Assembly: GCA_943370295.1 (NCBI GenBank)
Contig: CALRQL020000018.1
Coordinates: forward strand, 7,875 to 71,874
DNA length: 64,000 nucleotides
Origin: SB11 sp943370295
Lineage (GTDB): Bacteria; Bacteroidota; Bacteroidia; UBA8524
Direction: 5' to 3'
Every line of letters starts with the position of its first letter. Position 1 is the first letter of the stretch. Shown here piece by piece: positions 24,776 through 33,747 of the stretch. Below the pieces are notes generated by a model, which did not search any database, was not told the DNA's origin, and was given only the letters and a program-made list of their open reading frames with translations. A program made the position numbers and the translations under genes.

Positions 24776-25801
24776 ATGAATAAACAGCAACAACTGGAAG
24801 AACTGTTAAAGCAACGTATCTTAGTATTGGATGGTGCTATGGGCACTATGATTCAACGGTATAAGTTGGAGGAAAACGATTTTCGCAACGAAAACCTTAA
24901 AGACCATCCCCACCCCTTAAAAGGAAATAACGACCTTTTGGCTCTTACCCGTCCTGATGTATTGGCGGCAATCCACCGCCAGTATTTAGAAGCAGGCGCA
25001 GATATATTAGAAACCAATACATTTAGCGGTACCACTATCGCACAGGCGGATTATCGTTTGGAAGATTGGGTGTATCAAATCAATTATGAGTCGGCAAAGT
25101 TAGCCCGACAAATCGCGGATGAGTTTACAGCCAAAACTCCTAACAAACCCCGTTTTGTTGCAGGCTCAATGGGGCCTACCAACCGTACCGCTTCGCTATC
25201 ACCCGATGTAAACGACCCCGGATATCGCGCCGTTACATTTGATGAGTTGGTAATAGCGTTTAAAGACCAAGCCAAAGCACTTATTGAGGGTGGTGCAGAT
25301 ATTTTATTAGCTGAAACCATTATCGATACGCTAAATGCAAAAGCAACTCTGTTTGCCTTTGAAGAATTGTTTGAAGAACTGGGTTACCGTGTTCCGGTGA
25401 TGGTATCGGGAACGATTACCGATGCCAGCGGACGCACCCTTAGCGGACAGACCACAGAAGCCTTTTTGATTTCTACTTCACACTTGCCACTGTTGAGCAT
25501 TGGGCTTAATTGTGCGTTGGGAGCATCAGCATTGCGTCCGTATTTACAGGTGATGGACCAAAAGTCTGATTTCTTTGTAAGTGCACACCCCAATGCAGGA
25601 TTACCCAACGAATTCGGACAATACGACCAAACCCCCGAAGACATGGCCAACCAAATTGAAGAGTTTTTGAAAGAGGGCTTGGTAAATATTGTAGGCGGTT
25701 GCTGCGGAACTACCCCTGACCACATTAAGGCAATAGCCGAAGTGGCGGCAAGGTATGAACCGAGGAAGTTAACAGTAAACAGCCATCAGCTTTCAGTATA
25801 A
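24776..25801 (+). CDS. metH: Methionine synthase, homocysteine-binding part (MetH N-terminal half)
   Basis: The start at 24776 gives MNKQQQLEELLKQRILVLDG and 341 residues; an upstream frame from 24728 would only translate the cassette repeat. Typical motifs are LDGAMGTMIQRY, ETNTFSGT, VAGSMGPTNRT and the zinc cysteines GLNCALGA and GGCCGTTPDHI. It methylates homocysteine together with the separate MetH C-terminal protein. The last residues, KLTVNSHQLSV, are encoded by the left inverted repeat of the second cassette, so that insertion supplied the present C-terminus and stop codon. Confidence 0.9.
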   Translation: MNKQQQLEELLKQRILVLDGAMGTMIQRYKLEENDFRNENLKDHPHPLKGNNDLLALTRPDVLAAIHRQYLEAGADILETNTFSGTTIAQADYRLEDWVYQINYESAKLARQIADEFTAKTPNKPRFVAGSMGPTNRTASLSPDVNDPGYRAVTFDELVIAFKDQAKALIEGGADILLAETIIDTLNAKATLFAFEELFEELGYRVPVMVSGTITDASGRTLSGQTTEAFLISTSHLPLLSIGLNCALGASALRPYLQVMDQKSDFFVSAHPNAGLPNEFGQYDQTPEDMANQIEEFLKEGLVNIVGGCCGTTPDHIKAIAEVAARYEPRKLTVNSHQLSV

Positions 25802-26190
25802 TGCAAGATTTCAGAAACCTTAAAGTTTGGGAAAAATCGCATTTATTAGCGTTGGAAGTTTACAAGCAAACTAAAAACTATCCAAAAGAAGAACTTTATG
25901 GCATCGTATCACAAATACGCAGAGCGGCAACTTCAATACCAACAAATATCGCAGAAGGCTGTGGCAGGTTTTCTTACAAAGAAACGGCTCAGTTTATGCA
26001 GATTGCCTTTGCATCAGCCAATGAGTTAGAGTACTTATTATTGTTATCAAAAGATTTAGGATTATTACCTGAAACAGACTACAATATTTATGTTACTAAT
26101 TTAGAAGAGGTGAAAAAGATGTTAAGCGCACTAATAAAGAAAATTAAAACCGACAAATAAACTGAAAGCTGATAGCTGACAACTGACAAC
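25768..26190. mobile_element. IVS-like cassette 2: four-helix-bundle gene bounded by inverted repeats
   Basis: 25781-25797 (AGCCATCAGCTTTCAGT) and 26161-26177 (ACTGAAAGCTGATAGCT) are inverted copies with one mismatch in 17; weaker similarity extends to 25768 and 26190. They enclose one four-helix-bundle gene. The left repeat runs into the 3' end of metH-N and the right ends 11 bases before the metH-C ATG. The repeat sequence differs from that of cassette 1. Confidence 0.7.
25801..26160 (+). CDS. Four-helix-bundle protein (23S rRNA intervening-sequence protein family), cassette 2
   Basis: The 119-residue protein reads LKVWEKSHLLALEVYKQTKN, LYGIVSQIRRAATSIPTNIA, EGCGRFSYKETAQFMQIA and a last helix ending LIKKIKTDK, the usual pattern of the family. 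Its ATG overlaps the last base of the metH-N stop codon (25801), so translation is coupled. It separates the two metH halves. The biochemical role of these proteins outside rRNA is unknown. Confidence 0.92.
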   Translation: MQDFRNLKVWEKSHLLALEVYKQTKNYPKEELYGIVSQIRRAATSIPTNIAEGCGRFSYKETAQFMQIAFASANELEYLLLLSKDLGLLPETDYNIYVTNLEEVKKMLSALIKKIKTDK

Positions 26191-26200
26191 AGAGAGCTTT

Positions 26201-28906
26201 ATGACGAACCCAACCAAAGACTACACCCTCCGCCTTTCAGGCCTTGAGCCACTTGTAATATATGAAGGCAGCAATTTTATTAACGTGGGCGAGCGGACGA
26301 ACGTTACCGGCTCGCGGATGTTTTTGCGGCTGATTAAAGAAGGAAAGTACGACGAAGCACTTACTGTGGCACGCGACCAAGTTGAAGGCGGTGCACAGAT
26401 TATTGACGTAAACATGGATGAGGGGATGTTGGACGGTGTGGAGGCCATGACCAAGTTTTTGAATCTGATTGCCTCTGAGCCTGATATTGCCCGCGTGCCT
26501 GTGATGATTGACTCTTCGAAATGGGAGATTATCGAAGCAGGATTGAAGTGTGTGCAAGGTAAATGCGTAGTAAACTCCATTAGTATGAAAGGTGGAGAAG
26601 CAGAGTTTATCCGTCAGGCTAAATTGGTTAAACGTTATGGAGCGGCGGTAATTGTAATGGCATTTGACGAAGTAGGTCAGGCGGATAATTACCAGCGCCG
26701 TATAGAAATATGCGAACGTGCCTACCGCATTTTGGTGGATGTAGTGAAATTCCCTCCCGGTGATATCATTTTCGACCCTAATATATTCCCCGTTGCAACG
26801 GGTATAGAAGAACACAGGCTGAATGCCCTTGACTTCTTTAATGCTACCAAATGGATTAAAGAAAACCTGCCCGGTGCAAAAGTGAGCGGAGGTGTAAGTA
26901 ACGTGTCGTTCTCGTTCAGAGGGAATGATGTAGTGCGAGAAGCCATGCACAGTGCCTTTTTGTACCACGGTATAAAGCACGGTATGGACATGGGTATTGT
27001 GAATCCGGCCCAGTTAGCTATTTACGACGAAATACCTAAAGACCTGCTTGAGTTGGTAGAAGACGTGTTGCTTGACCGCAGGGACGATGCTACCGAACGC
27101 TTGCTGGCTTTTGCCGAAACGGTGAAAGGTAAAGGCAAAGAAGCCGTGAAAGAAGACCAAGAGTGGCGTAAGGGGACTGTTGAAGAACGTTTGAGCCACG
27201 CATTGGTAAAAGGTATTATTGAGTTTATTGATGAAGATACCGAAGAAGCCCGACTAAAATATCCTCGTCCGTTGCACGTTATCGAAGGCCCCTTGATGGC
27301 CGGTATGAGTGTAGTGGGCGACTTGTTTGGTGAGGGTAAAATGTTTTTGCCGCAGGTAGTAAAAAGTGCACGTGTAATGAAAAAAGCCGTGGCATTGCTT
27401 ACTCCGTATATGGAAGAAGAAAAACGCCTGAGCGGAGACCAAAGCAAAAATGCGGGTAAAATATTGATGGCCACCGTAAAAGGTGATGTACACGATATTG
27501 GTAAAAATATTGTGGGCGTGGTATTGGCCTGCAACAACTTTGAAATTATTGATTTGGGCGTAATGGTTCCGGCCGAAAAAATATTGGCCGAAGCGATTGA
27601 ACATAAAGTAGACGTGATTGGCCTTAGCGGTTTGATTACCCCCTCATTGGATGAGATGGTACACGTGGCTCGCGAAATGCAACGACTTAACTTTAAAATA
27701 CCCTTGCTGATAGGCGGTGCAACTACCTCAAAAATACATACGGCAGTTAAAATCGACCCTGAATACATGGGGCCGGTTGTACACGTGTTAGATGCTTCAA
27801 AATCGGTACCTGTGGCATCAGCTTTGTTGAGTGAAGACCAAAAAGAAGCGGCCCAGCGCGGACACAAAAATGAGTATGAGCAAATGCGTGAAGCCCATCG
27901 CAACCGCAAAGAAAACAAATCGTACATCAGCTTGGCCGAAGCGCGTGAAAACAAGCAACGCATCAACTGGCTGGATAGTAAAATTACCAAACCTTCGTTT
28001 TTGGGTACCCGCACGTTTACTGATTTTCCGCTAGAGAAGCTGGTGGATTATATTGATTGGACGCCGTTTTTCCAGACATGGGAGCTGCGCGGAAAATTCC
28101 CTGAGATATTTAATGATGAATACGTGGGCACTGAGGCTAAGAAGCTATATGAGGATGCCCGCAAAATGATTGACAAAGTAATTGCCGATAAATCACTGCA
28201 AGCATCTGCCATTGTTGGATTTTATCCTGCCAATACGGTAAACGATGACGATGTGGAATTGTACACCGATGATACCCGCACGCAAGTGCTTACAACCTTC
28301 CACTTTTTGCGTCAACAAAACCAAAAGGGGACTGATATAGCCAATAATTCGCTGGCGGATTATATTGCACCCAAAGAAACCGGTATTGCTGATTATATGG
28401 GCGCGTTTGCGGTTACTACCGGAAAGAGTATCGAAAAACTGGTACAACAATTTGAAAGTGACCACGACGATTACAACAGCATTTTAATAAAAGCAGTTGC
28501 CGACCGTTTTGCAGAAGCCTTTGCTGAATATATGCACGAATATGTGCGTAAAGAATTGTGGGGCTATGCTGCTGACGAAAGTTTGAGCAACGAGGACTTA
28601 ATCCGCGAGAAATACCAAGGCATACGCCCAGCACCGGGTTATCCTGCCTGCCCCGACCATACCGAAAAAGGTATTTTGTGGGACTTGATGGATATTGAAA
28701 ACCAAACGGGTATAAGAATTACTGAAAGCTTTGCCATGTATCCCGCTGCGGCTGTTTCGGGCTTTTACTTCTCACACCCTGATAGTAAGTATTTTGGGTT
28801 GGGCAAAATTGAAAAAGACCAAGTAGAAGATTACGCCCGCCGCAAGAACATGGACATAAAAACAGTTGAACGCTGGCTGGGACCTAATTTATCGTACGGC
28901 TTGTAA
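26201..28906 (+). CDS. metH: Methionine synthase, pterin-, cobalamin- and SAM-binding part (MetH C-terminal half)
   Basis: The 901-residue protein carries the pterin-binding domain (FINVGERTNVTGS, GAQIIDVNMDEGMLDG), the cobalamin cap and binding domains (DVHDIGKNIVG, the DxHxxG cobalt-ligand motif near residue 429) and the C-terminal reactivation domain (RPAPGYPACPDHTEK). It transfers a methyl group from methyltetrahydrofolate through B12 to homocysteine on the partner protein. Split MetH is common in Bacteroidota. The gene follows cassette 2 and is the last of the riboswitch-led operon. Confidence 0.94.
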   Translation: MTNPTKDYTLRLSGLEPLVIYEGSNFINVGERTNVTGSRMFLRLIKEGKYDEALTVARDQVEGGAQIIDVNMDEGMLDGVEAMTKFLNLIASEPDIARVPVMIDSSKWEIIEAGLKCVQGKCVVNSISMKGGEAEFIRQAKLVKRYGAAVIVMAFDEVGQADNYQRRIEICERAYRILVDVVKFPPGDIIFDPNIFPVATGIEEHRLNALDFFNATKWIKENLPGAKVSGGVSNVSFSFRGNDVVREAMHSAFLYHGIKHGMDMGIVNPAQLAIYDEIPKDLLELVEDVLLDRRDDATERLLAFAETVKGKGKEAVKEDQEWRKGTVEERLSHALVKGIIEFIDEDTEEARLKYPRPLHVIEGPLMAGMSVVGDLFGEGKMFLPQVVKSARVMKKAVALLTPYMEEEKRLSGDQSKNAGKILMATVKGDVHDIGKNIVGVVLACNNFEIIDLGVMVPAEKILAEAIEHKVDVIGLSGLITPSLDEMVHVAREMQRLNFKIPLLIGGATTSKIHTAVKIDPEYMGPVVHVLDASKSVPVASALLSEDQKEAAQRGHKNEYEQMREAHRNRKENKSYISLAEARENKQRINWLDSKITKPSFLGTRTFTDFPLEKLVDYIDWTPFFQTWELRGKFPEIFNDEYVGTEAKKLYEDARKMIDKVIADKSLQASAIVGFYPANTVNDDDVELYTDDTRTQVLTTFHFLRQQNQKGTDIANNSLADYIAPKETGIADYMGAFAVTTGKSIEKLVQQFESDHDDYNSILIKAVADRFAEAFAEYMHEYVRKELWGYAADESLSNEDLIREKYQGIRPAPGYPACPDHTEKGILWDLMDIENQTGIRITESFAMYPAAAVSGFYFSHPDSKYFGLGKIEKDQVEDYARRKNMDIKTVERWLGPNLSYGL

Positions 28907-28952
28907 GTTTTTAGTTTACTGTTTACAGTTTTAAGTTGTTCTCGCTAAGCTT

Positions 28953-29051
28953 TGCGTCATTGCGAGGCTTACGTAGTTTGCCGAAGCAATCCTTAGTTTT
29001 ATGTGAGTATGTTGGATTAACGCCCTTCTAAATCCTCCCTTTATAGGGAGG
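28953..29051. repeat. Intergenic repeat-type sequences after metH
   Basis: cgtcattgcgaggcttacg followed by gccgaagcaatcc (28955-28992) is a widespread REP-like intergenic sequence type in environmental bacteria. It is followed by a small hairpin, CCTCCCT-ttat-AGGGAGG (29034-29051), of a kind also common in Bacteroidota intergenic DNA and able to act as a weak terminator. Confidence 0.5.
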
Positions 29052-29112
29052 ACTTATGCATAATGTAGAGTAAGCTGAAAATGAGAATGAATTTTATTGT
29101 TGGGATTTTACA

Positions 29113-30030
29113 TCAAATATCCTCAAAATATTCTAGGTCAATTCTTTTTATTTGATAGGTTTCTTTGGTTGAAATACCTACATTATATTCAATCATTAGC
29201 TCTGCTAATTCCTTTCCATTGATAAGAATAATTTTTGGCTCAATGCTATTTACAAAATCATAAGCAGCTTTGGGATAATTAGAGGTTGTAATAAATATTC
29301 CTTTTTTCGATTTTTTACCCAAGAGAGAACCAGCGAAATCCCTAATTTCTTTTATCGGAACCGTGTTTTCCCATTTCTTTGCTTGTATGTAGATGGTGTC
29401 TAGGCCAAGTTTGTCTTCTTTAATAATGCCGTCAATTCCCCCATCCCCTGAACCTCCAATCACTTCTCCCGCTTCTTTTCTTGACCCGCCATAACCCATA
29501 TTAATTAGTAAGTCAACAACGAGAATTTCAAAAAATGAATATGAAGAACTTTTTATTCTATCGAGAAGTTCTACTATTAATTCTTCTCTTAGTTTTGTAA
29601 AAGAATATTCCAGAAGTTCTTCAGGTGTTTTATTTACATCTGTTTCTGTAGCAACTTGTTTGTTATTTTCTTCGGGTAGCAATGATTGATACGAAACTTT
29701 CCATTGTTGAAACGCCGGTAGCTTCTCTAAAAATTTCACATCAATTCTTGTTGGCTTTGTCTTTAGAATACTCAAACCGTCTGGAGTAATTTTGAAGGTT
29801 GCTCTTTTAGAATACTCAATTAAACCTGCTTTTTTGAGATATGTGCGAGCCCACCCAATTCGGTTGTTTATCACTTTTTGACGGCCACTTGGCAAAACCT
29901 CATTGATTTCTTTATCAGTTAATTTGAATGTTTCATAAATAAGCTCTTTTATCTCATTTATTTCATGTTCTTTACCGTCATTTAAGAACTGTAAAAAAGG
30001 CAGCATGATAGTTTGGAAATCAGGTATCAT
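29113..30030 (-). CDS. mrr: Mrr-type restriction endonuclease (type IV)
   Basis: The 305-residue protein has an Mrr N-terminal winged-helix domain (about 1-90: MLPFLQFLNDGKEHEI, GWARTYLKKAGLIEYSKR) and a C-terminal Mrr_cat nuclease domain (about 160-290) with LLINMGYGG, GDGGIDGIIKED and IYIQAKKW, i.e. the D-(Q)xK catalytic residues of the PD-(D/E)xK fold. Mrr enzymes cut DNA carrying foreign methylation. No methylase is adjacent, consistent with a stand-alone modification-dependent enzyme. Confidence 0.9.
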   Translation of the reverse strand: MIPDFQTIMLPFLQFLNDGKEHEINEIKELIYETFKLTDKEINEVLPSGRQKVINNRIGWARTYLKKAGLIEYSKRATFKITPDGLSILKTKPTRIDVKFLEKLPAFQQWKVSYQSLLPEENNKQVATETDVNKTPEELLEYSFTKLREELIVELLDRIKSSSYSFFEILVVDLLINMGYGGSRKEAGEVIGGSGDGGIDGIIKEDKLGLDTIYIQAKKWENTVPIKEIRDFAGSLLGKKSKKGIFITTSNYPKAAYDFVNSIEPKIILINGKELAELMIEYNVGISTKETYQIKRIDLEYFEDI

Positions 30031-30138
30031 ATAAGATTAGAAAATTTATAATCAATTATTCACTGTAAGGCGAAGGTAATGTTTAAATTATTTCCCTAAT
30101 ATTATACTAGAAAAATAGTGATTAGCTAGTATTTATAG

Positions 30139-31479
30139 TTACAAATCGTCAGACCTGTCCACCAATTTGGGGTCAAGTTGTTTTGACACCTTTGCTCCCA
30201 GCTCGCGCAGTGTTTCGGCACGTCGTATCAGATTACCGCGGCCTTCATACAGTTTCTTCATACTGTCCTCATAGGCTCCTTGTGCCGCTTTCATTTTCTT
30301 ACCTAAATCAATAAGGTCTTCGGTAAAACTCACAAACTTATCGTACAAATCACCGCCTTGTCGGGCAATCTCCAACACGTTTCGGTTTTGGTATTCCTGT
30401 TTCCAAATGCTTGATATGGTGCGCAGTGTGGCCAATAATGTGCTGGTGGTAACAATTACAATGTTTTGTTCAAAGGCATCGTTAAAAATTTCAGGGTCGG
30501 CTTGAACCGCTGCTGCAAATGCCGACTCTATGGGTACAAACATCAATACAAAATCGGGGGAGTTTATTTCGTACAACTGCTGGTAGCGTTTATCACTCAG
30601 TTGCTTAATGTGCTCACGAATGGATTTTGTATGTGCCTTCAGCCACGATTGTTGCTCTTCGGTATTTGCCGCAGATGAGAATCGTTCATACGCCGTTAGC
30701 GATACTTTTGAGTCAACAATCAAATTTTTATTATCGGGCAGTTTAATAATAACATCGGGCTGTTGGCGTCGGCCATCTTCGTTCACAAAACTTTCCTGTA
30801 CGGTATATTCCTGTCCTTTGGTTAGCCCACTTTTTTCAAGTATGCGTTCCAAAATCAATTCACCCCAATTACCCTGTGTTTTGTTTTCTCCCTTCAATGC
30901 CTGGGTTAGTCGGTTGGCATCTTCACGCATCCCTTGGTTCAGTTCGGTAAGATTTCGTATTTGCTCCCCAAGTCGGCTTTGCTCCTTGCTATTTTCCATG
31001 TGGGTGTCTTCCACCTTTTTTCTAAACTCCTCCATTTTTTCTTTTAAGGGGTTTAGCACAATATCAAGGCTATCGCGGTTTTGGCGTACAAATTTTTCAC
31101 TCTTTTCTTCAAAAATCTTATTGGCAAGGTTTTCAAACTCTTTGGCAAGTCGTTGTTGCAGGGTTTCAATCTCCTGCTTCTGGTTGTTCTGTTTTTCTTC
31201 AAGGTTTTGCAATTGGTTGGCCATACGGCTGTTTTCAGCGGTCAGTTGCAGGGCTTCTTTTTGGGCAATGTCAAACTGCGTTTTAATTTCAGCTACCGTG
31301 TTTTGTGCAGCAGCGGCTTGGGCTGCTACCGTTGCCTTTTCAGCAGTCAGTCGGGCAATCTCCTGCTGGCGCATATCCAACTCATCACGCCCCACCATTT
31401 GCGCCATTTTGTTTTTGCCCACTAACCAGCCAATAGCCACTCCTGCTATTAAACCTATAATTAGAAATAGTATTTCCAT
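30139..31479 (-). CDS. rmuC: DNA recombination protein RmuC
   Basis: The 446-residue protein has an N-terminal membrane anchor (LFLIIGLIAGVAIGWLVG), a long coiled coil (about 30-205, rich in Gln/Glu/Lys) and the RmuC nuclease-like domain (about 205-400) with GNWGELILERILEKSGL, VIIKLPDNKNLIVDSKVSL and DFVLMFVPIESAF. RmuC limits recombination at inverted repeats. It is transcribed alone, divergent from the CapA gene. Confidence 0.93.
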   Translation of the reverse strand: MEILFLIIGLIAGVAIGWLVGKNKMAQMVGRDELDMRQQEIARLTAEKATVAAQAAAAQNTVAEIKTQFDIAQKEALQLTAENSRMANQLQNLEEKQNNQKQEIETLQQRLAKEFENLANKIFEEKSEKFVRQNRDSLDIVLNPLKEKMEEFRKKVEDTHMENSKEQSRLGEQIRNLTELNQGMREDANRLTQALKGENKTQGNWGELILERILEKSGLTKGQEYTVQESFVNEDGRRQQPDVIIKLPDNKNLIVDSKVSLTAYERFSSAANTEEQQSWLKAHTKSIREHIKQLSDKRYQQLYEINSPDFVLMFVPIESAFAAAVQADPEIFNDAFEQNIVIVTTSTLLATLRTISSIWKQEYQNRNVLEIARQGGDLYDKFVSFTEDLIDLGKKMKAAQGAYEDSMKKLYEGRGNLIRRAETLRELGAKVSKQLDPKLVDRSDDL

Positions 31480-31541
31480 ATTTTTGCCCGATTTTTAAGT
31501 TTTGCTACCCCGTAACACCAAAAGGCAATATTCGTACTAAT

Positions 31542-32918
31542 TTGGGACATTTTACACTCAAAACACCCACAAAACCTACACGTGCCATTACATTTAAAGG
31601 CAGGTTACTGGCTCGCGTTGTTTGGTTGTTAATGGGTTGCCTGCATTTATTTAGGTGGAAAAAATGGCAATATCCGCCTGCGGGTTTTCACGATGACCCC
31701 TTGCATTTTACTTTTAAAGATATCCTGTTTTTTGCTTATAAATATTATTTCAGAACGTTGGAAAAGGCCGAAAAAAACTCAGGTCTTGAGGAGTATTTTC
31801 TGACGCAAGATTTTTCATTCCCTGAAAAACCGAAAGGCAGCACTACCATTACCCTAAGCGCAGGGGGTGATTTGATGCCGTATGAGTGGGTGAACCCCGC
31901 CGCAACAAAACATTTGTGGGACGAGGTTGGGGATTATTTTTTTGGGGCGGATATTGTTTTTGCTAACCTTGAAACCCCTTTTTATATCAACGAACCTGCA
32001 TCGCTGTGCCCCGAAGTGATGCTGAACGATATGTACTTTAATGGCTCACCTGAATTGTATAATATTTTTAGCGGTAATGGTTTATACAAAGGATACGACG
32101 TACTAAGCACCGCCAACAATCATATGTTGGATAAGGGCGTTGCAGGACTTGAGGACACCCTTCGCTTTTTAGAGAACAAAGAAGTTGAGGCAGTTGGTTC
32201 GGCATACAGTAAAGACGATCAGGATAATTTCCCTATTGTTGAACGGGAGGGGGTGAAGGTGGCATTTTTGGCCTATACGTACAGTCTTAATAAACTGGTA
32301 CCCATTGCAGGCAAAGAGTTCATGACTAATTACCTGCCGCTAAACCAACCGGGCTGTGATATTGGTTTAATTGTGCGACACGCAAAGCTGGCCAAAGAGC
32401 GCGGTGCTGATATGGTAGTATGTTCGCTGCATTGTGGCTGCGCTTATCAGGCCTATCCGGCCAATCATACAGTTGATTTGTACCACCGAGTGTTTGACGA
32501 GGCAGGAGTGGATGTGATATTGGGACACCATCCGCACAACCCGCAACCTATGGAGCAGTATCAATTTACCGACCCTTTTACTGGCGAGGATAAGTTGGGT
32601 TTTGCTGTTTACTCTTTAGGCGATTTTGTTGCGTATGATTTAAACATTTTTTGTCGCATGCCCCTACTGCTGAAATTTGAAATTACAAAATCAACTGCCC
32701 ATACGTTTGTATCGGGCTTGCGGGTGTTACCTGCTTACATAGCCGGCAAACATACCGCTAACGGCCACGAATTACGCTTACTGAATTTGCAAAAACTGGC
32801 TGAAAACAATTTTAACCATCCTTTTATGGATAAAGTGCTAACCAATGAAGCAAAAATACTGCACGGCTTTTTGGGCAAACACATTATCCCCCCGCAACAT
32901 CGTCGCTGGGTTGTGTAG
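31542..32918 (+). CDS. CapA-family metallophosphatase-like protein
   Basis: The protein of up to 458 residues contains the CapA/poly-gamma-glutamate synthesis fold: LSAGGDLMPYEW, DIVFANLETPF, DVLSTANNHMLDKG, CSLHCGCAY and VILGHHPHNPQPME, with the metal-binding Asp/His/Asn residues of calcineurin-like phosphatases. The frame opens with TTG at 31542; the first ATG is at 31632 and would remove 30 basic residues, so the true start is uncertain. CapA proteins act in anionic polymer synthesis or hydrolysis; without capB/C neighbours the role here is unknown. Confidence 0.83.
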   Translation: MGHFTLKTPTKPTRAITFKGRLLARVVWLLMGCLHLFRWKKWQYPPAGFHDDPLHFTFKDILFFAYKYYFRTLEKAEKNSGLEEYFLTQDFSFPEKPKGSTTITLSAGGDLMPYEWVNPAATKHLWDEVGDYFFGADIVFANLETPFYINEPASLCPEVMLNDMYFNGSPELYNIFSGNGLYKGYDVLSTANNHMLDKGVAGLEDTLRFLENKEVEAVGSAYSKDDQDNFPIVEREGVKVAFLAYTYSLNKLVPIAGKEFMTNYLPLNQPGCDIGLIVRHAKLAKERGADMVVCSLHCGCAYQAYPANHTVDLYHRVFDEAGVDVILGHHPHNPQPMEQYQFTDPFTGEDKLGFAVYSLGDFVAYDLNIFCRMPLLLKFEITKSTAHTFVSGLRVLPAYIAGKHTANGHELRLLNLQKLAENNFNHPFMDKVLTNEAKILHGFLGKHIIPPQHRRWVV

Positions 32919-33059
32919 TGTTTAGCTGCGCATTGGCATACAGGTAAAACCACCTGTTTTTACCCATGGTTTGAATTTTCTTACCCAATCTTTAAAAAAA
33001 ATCAGCTTAGAGGCATTGTATATTTGTAGCAGCGTAGGTTTTACACACAATACGGACAA

Positions 33060-33545
33060 ATGAAGGTGCTTTTTGTATGTTTAGGGAATATTTGTCGGTC
33101 GCCGATGGCCGAAGGAGTTTTTCTTGATTTAGTAAAAAAAGAAGGGTTAGAAGGTAAGGTAATTGCCGATTCAGCCGGTACATCGCGGTACCATGCCGGT
33201 AGTTTGCCCGATGCCCGTATGCGTCAAGTAGCCCGCCAAAAAGGTATTGAGCTTACACACAAAGCAAGGCAGCTTAGTTTCGGCGATTTTTATGATTTCC
33301 ACTATATAGTTGCAATGGATGAAAGCAACTATGCTGATATTATTTCAGAGAAACCCGTGAACGACGATCATCGAGCAAAAATTGTGATGATGCGTGAGTT
33401 CGACCCTATCCCTGATTCTAATAATGTACCCGACCCTTACTACGGGGGCCCCGAAGGTTTTGAAAATGTGTACTCGATACTACATCGCAGCTGCGAAGTA
33501 TTTTTGCAGCACTTAAAGGCTGAAATAGCCATGCGTACGGTTTAA
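33060..33545 (+). CDS. Low-molecular-weight protein tyrosine phosphatase
   Basis: The 161-residue protein has the N-terminal P-loop VCLGNICRSPMAEG (Cx5R followed by S) and the general-acid motif NVPDPYYGG. Family members dephosphorylate tyrosine kinases or arsenate-like substrates; with ordinary surroundings a cellular PTP is more likely than an arsenate reductase. A TATATTTG box at 33019-33026 probably serves as its promoter. Confidence 0.92.
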   Translation: MKVLFVCLGNICRSPMAEGVFLDLVKKEGLEGKVIADSAGTSRYHAGSLPDARMRQVARQKGIELTHKARQLSFGDFYDFHYIVAMDESNYADIISEKPVNDDHRAKIVMMREFDPIPDSNNVPDPYYGGPEGFENVYSILHRSCEVFLQHLKAEIAMRTV

Positions 33546-33665
33546 TTTATTCTCTTTAGAAAATATTTTTAATAATTCGACAGCCCGAACGGTACCATAA
33601 TACCCCGCCAGCTTCGTACGTTCGTCGAAAAAATATCCTGTTAAGGGATGTCTTTTTTTTTGCTA

Positions 33666-33694
33666 TTGGCAATTCATCATAATAGTTTATTTTG
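33666..33694 (+). promoter_or_regulatory. Promoter of the TraB/GumN-type gene
   Basis: TTG (33666-33668), 19 bases, then TATTTTG (33688-33694), close to the Bacteroidota consensus, about 54 bases before the ATG at 33748. Confidence 0.45.
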
Positions 33695-33747
33695 CATCAT
33701 AAACTCAAATTACATCCTTACAGTGTTTAGTCTCTATTCCATCTAAC

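Noticed and set aside
24381..26160. Diversity-generating retroelement (Avd-like genes)
   Set aside because: No reverse transcriptase, template repeat or variable repeat is visible nearby.
27022..28014. A 330-codon frame on the minus strand opposite metH-C
   Set aside because: It is rich in Ser, Pro and Thr with no domain, as expected from the antisense of a conserved enzyme.
24776..28906. metH as a gene broken by mutation
   Set aside because: Split MetH with these boundaries is normal in Bacteroidota, and both halves keep all the key motifs.
29113..31479. Defence island around mrr and rmuC
   Set aside because: The other neighbours are housekeeping or unknown, and no methylase, toxin or further nuclease is adjacent.
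30608..31498. A 296-codon frame on the plus strand opposite rmuC
   Set aside because: It is Ser/Phe/Cys-rich, an artefact of the Gln/Glu/Lys-rich coiled coil coded on the opposite strand.
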